A stretch of DNA of 64,000 bases from Lutibacter sp. Hel_I_33_5 (GCF_007827455.1 NZ_VISM01000001.1:372001-436000); one strand, 5' to 3'; numbered from the stretch's first letter, positions 1 to 9,833 are shown. A program made the numbers and translations. The notes: generated from the letters alone by a model not told the origin.

Positions 1-1
1 A

Positions 2-1888
2 CCTGCCGAACAATATGACAATTTGTATTACGCAGGATTTTCTAGAGCAATTGGAGATTGGCTATTAGGATTAAACGCAACGCGTTTATATACTGTTAAA
101 TTTGGTGGTTACAAACAAGTTTTATCTGTTGGAAGAGTGCAAACTCCTACCCTTGCTATGTTGGTAAATCGATATTTAGAAATTCAGAATTTTAAACCAC
201 AACCTTATTGGGAATTACAAACTACGTATAGAAATACACTTTTTAATTATGAAGATGGACGTTTTCTAAAACAAGAAGACGGACAAATTTTAGCAGATAA
301 AGTAGCTGAAACTGACTTTGAAATTGTTTCTGTAACCAAAAAGAAAGGAAAAGAATACGCGCCAAAACTCTTTGATTTAACAGGGTTACAAGTGTATTGT
401 AATAATAAATTTGGTTTTTCTGCGGATGAAACTTTAAAAATGGTCCAGAAATTATATGAGATGAAAGTGGTTACCTATCCTAGAGTTGATACTACTTTTT
501 TACCAAATGATGTGTATCCAAAAGTAGCAGGAATTTTATCAAAATTAACCAATTATAAAGAACTAACTCAACCACTTTTAGGACAGAAAATAAAAAAGAC
601 AAAGCGTGTTTTTGATGATAAAAAAGTAACAGATCACCATGCGATAATTCCAACAGGAATTCAAGGGAATTTACAATATAATCAGCAACAAGTATATGAT
701 ATTATCACCAAAAGATTTATTGCTGTTTTTTATCCAGATTCCGATGTTTCAAACACTTCAGTTATCGGAAAAGCTGCTGACGTTCCTTTTAAAACAACAG
801 GAAAAGAAATTATTAATAAAGGTTGGCGAGTTGTTTTTGAGTCGAAAGAATCAACAATAAAAAAAGAACTCACAGAAAAACTAACACTTCCTTCTTTTAA
901 AAAAGGTGAAAAAGGAAAACACGAACCTTCATTTTTAGAAAAAGAAACAAAACCACCTAGAAATTTTACAGAAGCTTCGCTCCTACGCGCTATGGAAACT
1001 GCTGGAAAACAAGTAGATGACGATGAAATGCGTGAATTAATGAAAGAAAATGGTATTGGAAGACCTTCTACTAGAGCAAGTATTATTGAAACCTTATTCC
1101 GAAGAAAATATATTGAACGTAAAAAGAAATTAGTACTGCCAACACAAACCGGAATCGATTTAATTAATTTGATTGATAACGAATTATTAAAATCTGCTGA
1201 ATTAACTGGACGTTGGGAAAAACGTTTAAAAGAAATTGAACGCGGTGAATTTAATGCTGGTACGTTTATCAATAACATGAAAAAAATGGTGGATGAATTG
1301 GTCTATGAAGTTCGATCTAATAAAACAGTCAAACGTATTTCATCTCAATCTGTCACTTCGAGCGCAGTCGAGAAGTCTCAAAAGATTTCTCCAAAAGGTC
1401 GAAATGACAAAAAAACAAAAAAACAACTTGTAGGAAAAACCTGTCCTAAATGTAAAAAAGGAACTATTATAAAAGGCTCTACTGCTTATGGTTGTTCGGA
1501 ATATAAAAATAATTGCGATTTAAAACTTTCTTTTAACATCTACGGAAAGAAAGTTTCAGAAAATCAATTAATTCGTTTAATTGATAAAGGCTGCACTACC
1601 AATTTAAAAGGTTTTAAAACGGATAATGGTTCTGTTGAAGGTTTAATTCGTTTTGATGAAACTTTTGCTTTAAAGCTCGAACCAAAAGAAGCAATTGAGA
1701 AAAAATATTCTGATAAAATCTCATGCCCAAAATGTAAAAAAGGAACAATTTTAAAAGGAAAATCTGCCTATGGCTGCTCTAATTATAAATCAGGATGTGA
1801 TTTTGTATTTACTTTTGAAAACATTAAAAAAGCTGCCAACGGTAAAATGCTGACTAAAGAATTGGTACTTTCTATAATTAATCAATAG
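2..1888 (+). CDS. topB: DNA topoisomerase III, 3' part (runs off the left edge)
   Basis: Type IA topoisomerase that relaxes and decatenates DNA. The frame is open from base 2, so the N-terminal Toprim part lies outside the window. Visible landmarks are SVGRVQTPTLAML, the active-site TYPRVD (Tyr codon 476-478), DHHAIIPTG and NGIGRPSTRASII. The C-terminus has two four-cysteine zinc modules, CPKCKKGT...YGCSEYKNNC and CPKCKKGT...YGCSNYKSGC. A basic Ser/Lys-rich linker between the core and the zinc modules is encoded by a short palindromic repeat (see 1351-1409). About 628 codons remain; judging from the position of the catalytic Tyr, I infer that roughly 150-180 residues are missing. The identification is firm. 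Confidence 0.96.
   Translation, partial: PAEQYDNLYYAGFSRAIGDWLLGLNATRLYTVKFGGYKQVLSVGRVQTPTLAMLVNRYLEIQNFKPQPYWELQTTYRNTLFNYEDGRFLKQEDGQILADKVAETDFEIVSVTKKKGKEYAPKLFDLTGLQVYCNNKFGFSADETLKMVQKLYEMKVVTYPRVDTTFLPNDVYPKVAGILSKLTNYKELTQPLLGQKIKKTKRVFDDKKVTDHHAIIPTGIQGNLQYNQQQVYDIITKRFIAVFYPDSDVSNTSVIGKAADVPFKTTGKEIINKGWRVVFESKESTIKKELTEKLTLPSFKKGEKGKHEPSFLEKETKPPRNFTEASLLRAMETAGKQVDDDEMRELMKENGIGRPSTRASIIETLFRRKYIERKKKLVLPTQTGIDLINLIDNELLKSAELTGRWEKRLKEIERGEFNAGTFINNMKKMVDELVYEVRSNKTVKRISSQSVTSSAVEKSQKISPKGRNDKKTKKQLVGKTCPKCKKGTIIKGSTAYGCSEYKNNCDLKLSFNIYGKKVSENQLIRLIDKGCTTNLKGFKTDNGSVEGLIRFDETFALKLEPKEAIEKKYSDKISCPKCKKGTILKGKSAYGCSNYKSGCDFVFTFENIKKAANGKMLTKELVLSIINQ
1351..1409. repeat. REP-like palindromic element translated inside topB
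   Basis: A 59-bp element bounded by imperfect inverted termini, TGTCACTTCGAGC on the left and GGTCGAAATGACA on the right. It contains an internal imperfect palindrome, CTTCGAGCGCAGTCGAGAAG. The TGTCA...TGACA frame is the same as in the intergenic element at 25529-25595. I recall CTTCGAGCGCAGTCGAGAAG-like sequences as common intergenic repeats in flavobacteria. Here the element is read as sense codons (SVTSSAVEKSQKISPKGRND) in the topB linker. Confidence 0.7.
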
Positions 1889-1907
1889 TTAAAGGAAACT
1901 ATTGATT
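1880..1907 (+). terminator. Hairpin overlapping the topB stop
   Basis: An 11-bp perfect stem, AATCAATAGTT / AACTATTGATT, with a 6-nt loop. It spans the TAG stop codon of topB. The following T-tract (GTATTTCC) is weak, so termination may be inefficient or the hairpin may mainly protect the 3' end. Confidence 0.5.
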
Positions 1908-1958
1908 GTATTTCCAATTATTAGTTTAAATTTATAAAAAATAAATGCTAAATATTTA

Positions 1959-2885
1959 ATGGATTTCACAAACCCACTTGTGTATGGTGTTCCTTGCTTT
2001 TTAGGACTCATTTTAGTTGAATTAACTTATAGTAAACATCATAAAAGTAAAAAGAAAAACCTCTATAAGTGGAAAGATTTAGGTGCTAGCCTTACCATGG
2101 GGATTGGCTCTACAGTTTTAGCTCCTTTAACTAAAACCATTGCCGCTATTGTACTTTTTAATTTTGTCTATGATGTTTTTAATCCCATTGTTGATGGAGT
2201 TCGTACAAATATAATGGGGTATGAATCATTTGGTTATGCTTGGTATATTTGGTTAATCTGTCAATTATTAGATGATTTTAGTTACTATTGGTTTCATAGA
2301 CAAAATCATAATGTTCGCTTTCTTTGGGCTGCCCATATTGTACATCATTCTTCTAGTAATTTTAATTTAGGAACAGCTGTTAGAAATGGTTGGTTTACTA
2401 TTTTTTATAAACCATTTTTTTATATGTGGATTCCTGCAATTGGTTTTCCACCAGAAATGTTGGTTGTATGTTTAGGAATTGAAGCTTTATGGCAATTTCA
2501 ATTACATACTGTTTATGTTCCAAAATTAGGATTCATTGAAAAATTCATGAATACACATACAATGCATCAAGTACATCATGCACAAAATTTAGAATATATG
2601 GATAAAAATCATGGAGGTTTTTTAAATGTTTTTGATAAAATTTTTGGTACTTGGAAAGAATTGGATGAAACTATTGATATAAAATACGGAGTTACACATC
2701 CACCAAACTCGTACAATCCATTAGTGATTCTTACTCATGAATATAAAGATATTTGGATTGATATGAAAAAATCTAAAAACTGGTATCACAAATTTATGTA
2801 CGCATTTGCGGCGCCAGGTTGGAGTCATGATGGATCTACAAAGACTATAAAGCAACAACAAAGATTAATTAAAGAAAATAGTTAA
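1959..2885 (+). CDS. Sterol desaturase / fatty acid hydroxylase family membrane protein
   Basis: A 308-aa integral membrane di-iron oxygenase of the fatty acid hydroxylase superfamily. The three histidine clusters are visible: HRQNH (HX3H), HIVHH (HX2HH) and HQVHH (HX2HH), set between hydrophobic segments. Members hydroxylate or desaturate lipids using di-iron and O2. The substrate cannot be read from sequence; flavobacteria generally lack sterols, so a fatty acyl or ether lipid is more likely. An upstream ATG at 1944 runs into a stop after four codons, so 1959 is the start. A paralogue lies at 20258-21529. The gene converges on the VF530-type gene with a 4-bp gap. Confidence 0.88.
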   Translation: MDFTNPLVYGVPCFLGLILVELTYSKHHKSKKKNLYKWKDLGASLTMGIGSTVLAPLTKTIAAIVLFNFVYDVFNPIVDGVRTNIMGYESFGYAWYIWLICQLLDDFSYYWFHRQNHNVRFLWAAHIVHHSSSNFNLGTAVRNGWFTIFYKPFFYMWIPAIGFPPEMLVVCLGIEALWQFQLHTVYVPKLGFIEKFMNTHTMHQVHHAQNLEYMDKNHGGFLNVFDKIFGTWKELDETIDIKYGVTHPPNSYNPLVILTHEYKDIWIDMKKSKNWYHKFMYAFAAPGWSHDGSTKTIKQQQRLIKENS

Positions 2886-2889
2886 TACA

Positions 2890-3111
2890 CTAATCAATCA
2901 TTGTTTTTATATAGAAACTCTCAACCTTTTCTCTTGCCCAAGGTGTTGTTCTTAAAAATTTCAAACTAGATTTATAGGTAGGATTATTTTTAAACGCATT
3001 GATATTTAAAGTATCACCTAGTTCTTCCCAACCAAATTCTAAATACAATTCTTCTACAATAGTTGCTAATTTTATTCCGTGTAATGGATTATTAGGTTGT
3101 TCTTGTCTCAT
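2890..3111 (-). CDS. VF530-family small DNA-binding protein (DUF2132)
   Basis: A 73-aa protein with the hallmark family motifs NNPLHG near the N-terminus, GWEELG in the middle and [18 protein letters not shown] at the C-terminus. Length and motif order match the whole VF530/DUF2132 family, whose members are described as small DNA-binding proteins of unknown role. It is a single gene with its promoter region in the 131-bp gap shared with the divergent gcvT. There is no signal peptide, so it is cytoplasmic. The identification of the family is firm, but its function is not known. Confidence 0.88.
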   Translation of the reverse strand: MRQEQPNNPLHGIKLATIVEELYLEFGWEELGDTLNINAFKNNPTYKSSLKFLRTTPWAREKVESFYIKTMID

Positions 3112-3242
3112 TAATTTTTAAATTTTCCTTAAACAAAAGTAGTGTTAAATATTTTTTCTGAATTTAAAATATTTAGCAAATTTTAATGATTGAATATTAC
3201 GAATTTTTCAATAATTTAGCGGAAATTTAATGAAATCCACAA

Positions 3243-4328
3243 ATGAAGAATATCGCATTACATAAAGTTCACGAAAGCCTTGGCGCAAAAATGGTTCCTT
3301 TTGCAGGTTATAATATGCCTGTACAATATGAAGGTGTAACCGCAGAACACTTAACCGTTAGAGAATCTGTTGGAGTTTTTGATGTAAGCCATATGGGAGA
3401 ATTTTTGGTTGAAGGAGAAAATGCATTAGCATTAATACAAAAAGTAACATCAAATGACGCATCTAAATTAAAAGTTGGTGATGCCCAATACAGTTGTTTC
3501 CCAAATGAAGATAACGGAATTGTAGATGATTTAATCTGTTATCGATTAAAAGAAGAAACCTATTTATTAGTAGTAAATGCTTCTAATATTGAAAAAGATT
3601 GGAATTGGATTTCTAAATATAATGAGGAGTTTGACGCAAATATTAGAGACCTTTCAGAAGGATATTCTTTATTAGCAATACAAGGGCCAAAAGCTATTGA
3701 AGCAATGCAAAGCTTAACTTCTGAAGATTTAGCTGCTATAGATTTTTACACGTTTAAAATTACTGATTTTGCTGGTTATGAAGCAATAATAGTTTCTGCA
3801 ACGGGTTACACAGGTTCTGGTGGATTCGAAATATATTGTAATAATGATGTTGTTGAAGATATTTGGAACAAAGTTTTTGAAGCCGGAGCAGATTTTGGCA
3901 TCAAACCAATTGGCTTAGCAGCAAGAGATACATTGCGATTAGAAATGGGATATTGTTTATATGGGAACGATATTGATGACACCACCTCTCCTATTGAAGC
4001 TGGATTAAGTTGGATTACAAAATTTACCAAAGACTTTGTTAATCATGAAGCTTTAGCTAAAGAAAAAGAGCAGAAACCAGAACGTAGATTAGTTGCTTTT
4101 GAGTTAGATGAAAGAGGTATCCCAAGACAAGGGTATGATATTGTTGATGGCAACGGAAAAAAGATTGGAAATGTAACATCAGGTACGATGAGTCCTTGTT
4201 TAAGCAAAGGAATTGGTATGGGATATGTACCTAGAATATTTGCAAAATCGGGAACACAAATACATATCCAAGTTCGTAAAAAAGCAATTCCTGCAACAGT
4301 TGTAAAACTACCTTTTTATAAAGGATAA
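3243..4328 (+). CDS. gcvT: Glycine cleavage system T protein (aminomethyltransferase)
   Basis: A 361-aa folate-dependent aminomethyltransferase. It releases ammonia from the aminomethyl group on lipoyl-GcvH and passes the one-carbon unit to tetrahydrofolate. The N-terminal [13 protein letters not shown] and FDVSHMGEF blocks, the central [11 protein letters not shown] and the C-terminal [20 protein letters not shown] block are all present and full length. The other gcv genes are not in the window; Bacteroidota commonly scatter them. It converges on the EamA transporter with a 3-bp gap. Confidence 0.96.
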   Translation: MKNIALHKVHESLGAKMVPFAGYNMPVQYEGVTAEHLTVRESVGVFDVSHMGEFLVEGENALALIQKVTSNDASKLKVGDAQYSCFPNEDNGIVDDLICYRLKEETYLLVVNASNIEKDWNWISKYNEEFDANIRDLSEGYSLLAIQGPKAIEAMQSLTSEDLAAIDFYTFKITDFAGYEAIIVSATGYTGSGGFEIYCNNDVVEDIWNKVFEAGADFGIKPIGLAARDTLRLEMGYCLYGNDIDDTTSPIEAGLSWITKFTKDFVNHEALAKEKEQKPERRLVAFELDERGIPRQGYDIVDGNGKKIGNVTSGTMSPCLSKGIGMGYVPRIFAKSGTQIHIQVRKKAIPATVVKLPFYKG

Positions 4329-4331
4329 ATG

Positions 4332-5228
4332 TTACTTACTTTTATTTTTTGACACAATTATTATCCCAAGAATCACAATTGTTGACCCTAAAACCTGAAT
4401 TAACGATAGTCTTTCATCCAAAAAGAAATACGCTAGAATTATTGTAGAAATTGGACCAAAACTTCCAATAATTGAAAAATTAGATGCGTTCATTTTTTTT
4501 ATCGCCCAAGACACTAAAAAAGAAGGGATCAATGTAGATACTGTTGCCATTAAAAAACCAAAAAAGTAAACTTCTTTCGGATAATCGAAAACAGATGCTC
4601 TGTCTAAAAGTAAATAATGAATACAGATACAAATTGTTGAAGTAATCATTGCATAAGAAGTAAACAAAAGCACACCAAATTTGGGAATTAACCAATCACT
4701 TCCTACTAAATATGTAGCATAAGTTAAGGCACTCATAAATATTAAAAAAGTTCCTAAAACAATATGATTTCCACTCGTATCTATTTCTCCCCAAAAAGTG
4801 ATAATAATACCGATATAGGTTATAATAATAGCAATAACTTGATTTGAGGTTACTTTTGTTTTAAAGAAAATCCTTGAAATTATGATGACTAATGTTGGGA
4901 ACACAAAAAGAATAATTCTTTCGTAACCAGCCTTTACATACTGTAATCCTAAAAAATCGAAATAGGCAGCTAAATAATAGCCAATGAATCCGAAGAAAAT
5001 AATCCAGAGATAATCTTTTTTTACAACGCCCTTTTGCTTTTTATTTCTATAAAAATATGCGATCAACACATAAAAAGGGAATGCAAATAACATTCTAAAC
5101 AACAATAAGTGTAGAGTTGTTACATTGTATTGATAGGCTAATTTTACCATGACGGCTTTTGCAGAAAAAAGAATAACGCCTAATAAACCAATAAAAACTC
5201 CTGATGCAAATATGTTGGATACTTTCAT
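4332..5228 (-). CDS. EamA/DMT-family transporter
   Basis: A 298-aa inner-membrane protein with about ten hydrophobic segments in two EamA repeats. The first repeat begins around VIFIGLLGVILFSAKAV and the second after the charged loop following GEIDTSGN; the C-terminal helix pair includes SIIGSFGPISTIILAYFFLDE, a typical DMT signature. The substrate is unknown; relatives export amino acids, nucleosides or metabolites. It ends in SKNKSK. It stands alone on the minus strand, and I see no clear promoter consensus in the 92-bp gap towards ychF. Confidence 0.85.
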   Translation of the reverse strand: MKVSNIFASGVFIGLLGVILFSAKAVMVKLAYQYNVTTLHLLLFRMLFAFPFYVLIAYFYRNKKQKGVVKKDYLWIIFFGFIGYYLAAYFDFLGLQYVKAGYERIILFVFPTLVIIISRIFFKTKVTSNQVIAIIITYIGIIITFWGEIDTSGNHIVLGTFLIFMSALTYATYLVGSDWLIPKFGVLLFTSYAMITSTICICIHYLLLDRASVFDYPKEVYFFGFLMATVSTLIPSFLVSWAIKKMNASNFSIIGSFGPISTIILAYFFLDERLSLIQVLGSTIVILGIIIVSKNKSK

Positions 5229-5320
5229 CTTTCTAAAGTATAAAAGACAAAATTTTAAAATATCTGTAGAATCTTAATTATACGATGTTCAGATAAGGAA
5301 ATTAAATAATATAACCTTTA

Positions 5321-6412
5321 TTAAACATTAAATCTAAAATGCATTACATCTCCATCTTTAACTATGTAATCCTTCCCTTCTACTCGCATTTTACCAGCTT
5401 CTTTTACTTTAGCTTCACTACCAAAAGTTACATAGTCTTCATAAGAAATGGTTTCAGCTCTAATAAATCCTTTTTCAAAATCGGTATGAATTACTCCTGC
5501 TGCTTGTGGTCCAGTTGCTCCGATAGGGATTGTCCAAGCTCTTACTTCTTTTACACCAGCTGTAAAATAAGTTTGTAAATTTAATAATTTATATGCAGAA
5601 CGAACTAATCTAGAAACTCCTGCTTCTTCTAAACCAATATCCTCTAAAAACATCTGACGCTCTTCATAATCTTCTAGTTCAGTAATATCTGCTTCTGTCC
5701 CAACCGCTAAAACAATTACTTCTGCATCTTCATCTTTAACAGCTTCTTTTACTATATCTACATATGCATTTCCAGAAACTGCAGCGTTCTCATCAACATT
5801 ACACACATATAATACTGGTTTTGCTGTAATAAATTGTAGTGATTGAACAATCTCCATTTCTTTTTCAGAAAAATCTAATGCTCTAACTGAAACACCTTGT
5901 AATAAAGTTTCTTCTACCTTTAATAAAATAACTAATTCGGCTTGGGCTTCCTTATTCCCTGTTTTTGCTGTTCTTTTAACTCTCTCAAGTCTTTTCTGAA
6001 CAGTTTCTAAATCTTTTAATTGCAGTTCAATATCAATAGTTTCTTTATCACGAACTGGGTCTACCGAATTATCTACATGTATAATATTATCATTATCAAA
6101 GCAACGTAATACATGTAAAATAGCATCCGTTTCTCTAATATTTGCTAAAAACTGATTCCCTAAACCTTCTCCTTTACTCGCTCCTTTTACTAAACCAGCA
6201 ATATCAACTATTTCAACAGTTGCAGGTAATACCTTTTCTGGATTTACCAATTCTTCTAATTTCTCTAAACGAGCATCAGGAACATTTACAACACCTAAAT
6301 TTGGTTCTATTGTACAAAAAGGAAAGTTAGCACTTTGCGCTTTTGCGTTTGATAAACAGTTAAATAAGGTTGATTTTCCTACGTTAGGTAATCCTACAAT
6401 TCCAGCTTTCAT
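5321..6412 (-). CDS. ychF: Redox-regulated ATPase YchF (Obg-family P-loop protein)
   Basis: A 363-aa ribosome-associated P-loop ATPase of the OBG family. Walker A is GLPNVGKST at residue 7 onward, then [18 protein letters not shown] (switch region) and [10 protein letters not shown] (Walker B). The C-terminal TGS/YchF domain ends [23 protein letters not shown] chose the ATG at 6410-6412 because it gives the standard family length and because a TATATTTG promoter element (6436-6443) lies inside the longer upstream frame. Members influence translation and stress responses. Confidence 0.96.
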   Translation of the reverse strand: MKAGIVGLPNVGKSTLFNCLSNAKAQSANFPFCTIEPNLGVVNVPDARLEKLEELVNPEKVLPATVEIVDIAGLVKGASKGEGLGNQFLANIRETDAILHVLRCFDNDNIIHVDNSVDPVRDKETIDIELQLKDLETVQKRLERVKRTAKTGNKEAQAELVILLKVEETLLQGVSVRALDFSEKEMEIVQSLQFITAKPVLYVCNVDENAAVSGNAYVDIVKEAVKDEDAEVIVLAVGTEADITELEDYEERQMFLEDIGLEEAGVSRLVRSAYKLLNLQTYFTAGVKEVRAWTIPIGATGPQAAGVIHTDFEKGFIRAETISYEDYVTFGSEAKVKEAGKMRVEGKDYIVKDGDVMHFRFNV

Positions 6413-6435
6413 CTTTACTTGTTTTTTAGCGATTG

Positions 6436-6443
6436 CAAATATA
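6436..6443 (-). promoter_or_regulatory. Putative -7 element for ychF
   Basis: The minus strand reads TATATTTG, an exact match to the Bacteroidota -7 consensus TAnnTTTG, 23 nt before the ychF ATG. No clear TTG lies at the expected -33 position, so support is moderate. It argues for the ATG at 6412. Confidence 0.45.
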
Positions 6444-6588
6444 ATTTTTTTAATAGAATTAAGCATTGATGTATAAGATATAATCCATGTTTTACTCATC
6501 AAATAGTATTAAAGAACAATACAATCAACAATTCAACGCTACAACATTACTAATATATAGAGGTGTTTATTAATAATTCATTAATAAA

Positions 6589-6623
6589 TTGTTATTTATT
6601 TTAATAATTTCTTAGTATGTTTG
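6589..6623 (+). promoter_or_regulatory. Putative promoter of the TonB receptor
   Basis: TTG (6589-6591) followed after 24 nt by TATGTTTG (6616-6623), an exact TAnnTTTG match, leaving a 5' leader of roughly 50 nt before the ATG at 6679. The spacer is slightly long. No hairpin or riboswitch-like fold is obvious in the leader. Confidence 0.5.
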
Positions 6624-6678
6624 CTCTGCTATCGACCCCACAAATCATTAATTCGAAACAATTTAAACTTAATATTTT

Positions 6679-9294
6679 ATGAAGAAAATTACCTTAGTAT
6701 TAACATTACTATTAGTTAGTAGTGTGGCATTTAGCCAATTAAAAATTTCTGGTGTCGTAAGTGACCAGAATAAAGACCCACTTCCAGGGGCAAGTGTTCT
6801 TGAAAAAGGAACAACAAACGGAACATCAACCGATTTTGATGGAAACTACGAATTAACAGTTGGTGATAATGCTGTTTTAGTAGTTAGTTTTGCAGGTTAT
6901 GAAACTAAAGAAGTTTCTGTTAATGGTAGAACTAATTTAAATATTTCTTTATCAGAAGGGTTATTATTGGAAGAAATAGTTGTTACTGGTAACAGAGCAA
7001 AACCTAGAACAATTCTAGATTCTCCTGTACCTATTGATAATATTGATGTTCAAGAATTACAAAGAAGTGGTAAGCCAACATTTGACAGAATGTTAGTATT
7101 TAAAGTACCTTCTTTTAATTCTCAAAATCAAGCAATATCAGATGCAACAGCTCATTATGATCCAGCTGATTTACGTGGAATGGGACCAAGTAGAACCTTA
7201 GTTTTAATAAATGGAAAGCGTAAAAATCAAAGTGCACAAGTATATTTAAATAGAACACCTGGTAAAGGAGAAGTTGGGGTTGATTTAAAAAGTATACCTA
7301 CTGCTGCAATAGATAGAGTTGAAGTTTTACGTGACGGAGCATCTGCACAGTATGGTTCTGATGCGATTGCTGGAGTATTAAATATTATTTTAAAGAAAGA
7401 TCAAGAATATTCGACTTTTACTTCAAAAGCAGGAATTACATCACAAAATGATGGATTCAATTTTGCTGCTGATTATAATACTTCTTTTGAATTTGGAAAT
7501 GAAGGTTTTGTAAACTTAACTTTAGGTTATTATAAGCAAAACATAACAAATAGAGCTGGAATTGTTTCAGATACAGGAAGTACTCCAAGAGATGTAGCAT
7601 GGTTAGCTGCTAACCCAACTGCTAATATGACAGTTGGTCAACCAGAAATGGAAAAAGGAGATTTATTTATTAATGCAGAGCATCCATTTGGTGATAATGC
7701 TACGCTATATACTTTTCATGGCTTTACAACAAGAACAGGTAAAAGTTTTGCATATTACAGAGCTCCATATTGGAGAAATGATGTAGCTAATGCTAACTTT
7801 ATTACTGCAAATCCTAATGATTTTATTGGATATCAACCAACTTTTGAAACTGCAATTGATGACCATATCAATTCAGCTGGTATTAGATTTGATATCAATG
7901 ATAAATGGAAAGCAGATGCTAGTATTACATTTGGATCTAATGATGTATTTTATACAGTAAACAATTCAGTAAATAGAGACTATTTAGCTGATCATGGTAC
8001 TTCTCCAAGAACATTCAATCCAGGAGGTTACAGATTAACTAATGTTATAAATAATTTAGATGTTTCTGGATTAATATCTGAAGAAGTAAGTGTAGCCTTA
8101 GGTTTAGAATATAAAAAAGAAAGCTTTAGAGCTTTTGAAGGGAATCCATTGTCTTATTATAAAGGAGGTTCAGATTCTTTTGCCGGAATTAAACCAGCTG
8201 AAGCAGGACTTTGGAGCAGAAATAACTTTGCTGCATATGCTCAGTTAGATTATGATGTTTCAGAAGATTTATTATTAGGTGTTGCAGGTCGTTTTGAAGA
8301 CTTTACAGATGCAGGAACAAATTTTTCTTGGAAAGTAAATGGTCGTTATAAATTAGGCGAAAATGGAGCAATTAGAGCTTCTTACAGTACAGGATTTAGA
8401 GCTCCAACATTACACCAACGTCACATTACCTTAAGTCAATATATTATTGTTGCAGGTTCATCAGAACCATTATTACAAGGTACTTTAGCAAATGATAATT
8501 CTGCTGTACAAGCATTAGGAGTTCCAAATTTAACTCATGAAACTTCAAAAAACATTTCTGCAGGTTTAACATATAAATTTGACAGAAACATTTCTGCTTC
8601 GTTAGATTTTTATAATATTAAAGTGAACGATAGAGTATTATTCTCTTCTCAAATTGGAACACTTGATGGTAATTTAGATGGATCAGATTCAGTTGAACAA
8701 ATCTTAATTAATAACAATGTTGTTGCTGTACAATTTTTCATCAATGCTGGTAACACTAGTACAACAGGAGCCGATTTAGTTTTAAATTATAAAAACTTAT
8801 TTGAAGTTGGTGAAGGAAAAGTTAACGCTAGTTTAGCTGCCAACTTTAATACTACAACTTTTGATGCTATTAATACTCCATCAGCATTAGCGAGTGGAGG
8901 CTATAATATTTTTGATAGACAAGAGCAAGGTTTAATTACAAATTCTAGACCAAAAAGTAAATTTATTTTAGGTTTAAACTATGTAGGTGATAAATGGGAT
9001 TGGTCATTAAACAATACTCGTTTTGGAGAAGTTACAATTACTGCTCCACAATCAGGAGGAACAGATCAAGCTTTAGCTGCTAAAGTTTCTACGGATTTAG
9101 GATTTGTATATAAGTTAACAGATAAAATTAGTTTTAACGGAAATATCAACAACATTTTTGATGTATATCCAGATGTTACTTTAACTTCTACGAATACTGC
9201 ACAAGCAGGATCTAGATTCCTTTATTCATCAGAAGTACAACAATTAGGACAGTTAGGTACAAATTTCGCATTAGGACTTAACTTTCAATTTTAA
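6679..9294 (+). CDS. TonB-dependent outer-membrane receptor with CarboxypepD-like domain
   Basis: An 871-aa receptor. It has a signal peptide (cleavage near VAFSQ), then a CarboxypepD_reg-like domain (about residues 22-100, ISGVVSDQNKDPLPGASV...) ending at a TonB-box-like EEIVVTG. The plug domain (about 105-235) contains RTLVLINGKRK and VEVLRDGASAQYGSDAIAGVLNIIL. A long beta-barrel follows, ending GTNFALGLNFQF with the terminal Phe typical of outer-membrane proteins. There is no SusD partner beside it, so it is not a classic SusCD pair. The ligand cannot be read from sequence. It is a monocistronic unit with its own promoter and a strong terminator. Confidence 0.93.
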   Translation: MKKITLVLTLLLVSSVAFSQLKISGVVSDQNKDPLPGASVLEKGTTNGTSTDFDGNYELTVGDNAVLVVSFAGYETKEVSVNGRTNLNISLSEGLLLEEIVVTGNRAKPRTILDSPVPIDNIDVQELQRSGKPTFDRMLVFKVPSFNSQNQAISDATAHYDPADLRGMGPSRTLVLINGKRKNQSAQVYLNRTPGKGEVGVDLKSIPTAAIDRVEVLRDGASAQYGSDAIAGVLNIILKKDQEYSTFTSKAGITSQNDGFNFAADYNTSFEFGNEGFVNLTLGYYKQNITNRAGIVSDTGSTPRDVAWLAANPTANMTVGQPEMEKGDLFINAEHPFGDNATLYTFHGFTTRTGKSFAYYRAPYWRNDVANANFITANPNDFIGYQPTFETAIDDHINSAGIRFDINDKWKADASITFGSNDVFYTVNNSVNRDYLADHGTSPRTFNPGGYRLTNVINNLDVSGLISEEVSVALGLEYKKESFRAFEGNPLSYYKGGSDSFAGIKPAEAGLWSRNNFAAYAQLDYDVSEDLLLGVAGRFEDFTDAGTNFSWKVNGRYKLGENGAIRASYSTGFRAPTLHQRHITLSQYIIVAGSSEPLLQGTLANDNSAVQALGVPNLTHETSKNISAGLTYKFDRNISASLDFYNIKVNDRVLFSSQIGTLDGNLDGSDSVEQILINNNVVAVQFFINAGNTSTTGADLVLNYKNLFEVGEGKVNASLAANFNTTTFDAINTPSALASGGYNIFDRQEQGLITNSRPKSKFILGLNYVGDKWDWSLNNTRFGEVTITAPQSGGTDQALAAKVSTDLGFVYKLTDKISFNGNINNIFDVYPDVTLTSTNTAQAGSRFLYSSEVQQLGQLGTNFALGLNFQF

Positions 9295-9301
9295 TAAAAT
9301 T

Positions 9302-9324
9302 TAACTCAATTAAATTTTGAGTTA
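9302..9324. other. Hairpin behind the TonB receptor
   Basis: Perfect 8-bp inverted repeat TAACTCAA / TTGAGTTA a few bases after the receptor stop codon. It has no T-tract and lies directly before the stronger hairpin at 9339-9371, so it may be a 3'-end stabiliser. Confidence 0.5.
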
Positions 9325-9338
9325 ATTATTTGAATACC

Positions 9339-9371
9339 AAAACACCCAAATCATAATGATTTGGGTGTTTT
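9339..9371 (+). terminator. Strong rho-independent terminator of the TonB receptor
   Basis: A 16-bp perfect stem (AAAACACCCAAATCAT pairing with ATGATTTGGGTGTTTT) with a 1-nt centre, followed by a T-rich run. It is symmetrical enough to act in both directions. Confidence 0.85.
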
Positions 9372-9395
9372 TATTTTATAAATTTTATAAAAACA

Positions 9396-9423
9396 ATAAA
9401 TCCTGAATTTCTTCAGGATTTAT
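9396..9423 (-). terminator. Terminator of the ferredoxin gene
   Basis: Stem ATAAATCCTGA / TCAGGATTTAT (11 bp) with a 6-nt loop. On the minus strand it is followed by a T-rich tract, and it lies 24 bases past the ferredoxin stop codon. With 9339-9371 it insulates the two convergent transcripts. Confidence 0.75.
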
Positions 9424-9446
9424 ATATTTTTTAAATAAATATTTAC

Positions 9447-9797
9447 TTATTCGTTATGCATAAAACTTTGCTTTCCTAAAAGTTCTTCTTCAGTTTCAAC
9501 ATTATCGTCATCAGGCACACAACAATCTACTGGACAAACTGCCGCACATTGTGGTTCATCATGAAAACCTTTACATTCTGTACATTTATCAGGTACTATA
9601 TAATAGATTTCGTCAGAAACAGGTTCTTGATCTTCATCTGCGTTTACTCCCTTACCACTTGGTAAAACTACATCTCCGTTTAGGTCTGTTCCGTCTGCAT
9701 ATTTCCAATCGTCTGCACCTTCATAGATGGCTGTATTAGGGCATTCTGGTTCGCAAGCCCCACAGTTTATACATTCATCCGTAATAATAATTGCCAT
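9447..9797 (-). CDS. 2[4Fe-4S] ferredoxin
   Basis: A 116-aa cytoplasmic ferredoxin. The first cluster motif [12 protein letters not shown] lies at residues 11-22 and the second is [22 protein letters not shown], of the kind with a long insert between the second and third cysteines (YfhL/Allochromatium type). Acidic residues fill the middle. The start at [11 protein letters not shown] is chosen because it is the family N-terminus; the upstream extension overlaps the promoter. It is divergent from the LuxC-type reductase, an arrangement I recall from many flavobacterial genomes. It may supply or take electrons in a neighbouring reaction, but the partner is not shown by sequence. Confidence 0.93.
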   Translation of the reverse strand: MAIIITDECINCGACEPECPNTAIYEGADDWKYADGTDLNGDVVLPSGKGVNADEDQEPVSDEIYYIVPDKCTECKGFHDEPQCAAVCPVDCCVPDDDNVETEEELLGKQSFMHNE

Positions 9798-9819
9798 AGT
9801 TTTTCTCTTTGAGTTTATG

Positions 9820-9827
9820 TAACTTTG
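9820..9827 (+). promoter_or_regulatory. Putative -7 element for the acyl-CoA reductase operon
   Basis: TAACTTTG is an exact TAnnTTTG match, about 43 nt before the ATG at 9870. It lies back-to-back with the ferredoxin promoter, so the two transcripts start within a few tens of bases of each other. Confidence 0.45.
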
Positions 9828-9833
9828 CGGTTG

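Noticed and set aside
730..1278. 182-codon minus-strand frame inside topB
   Set aside because: Antisense shadow of a conserved gene, no recognisable motifs.
6679..9294. SusC/SusD polysaccharide utilisation locus
   Set aside because: No SusD-like lipoprotein, glycosidase or sulfatase is adjacent.
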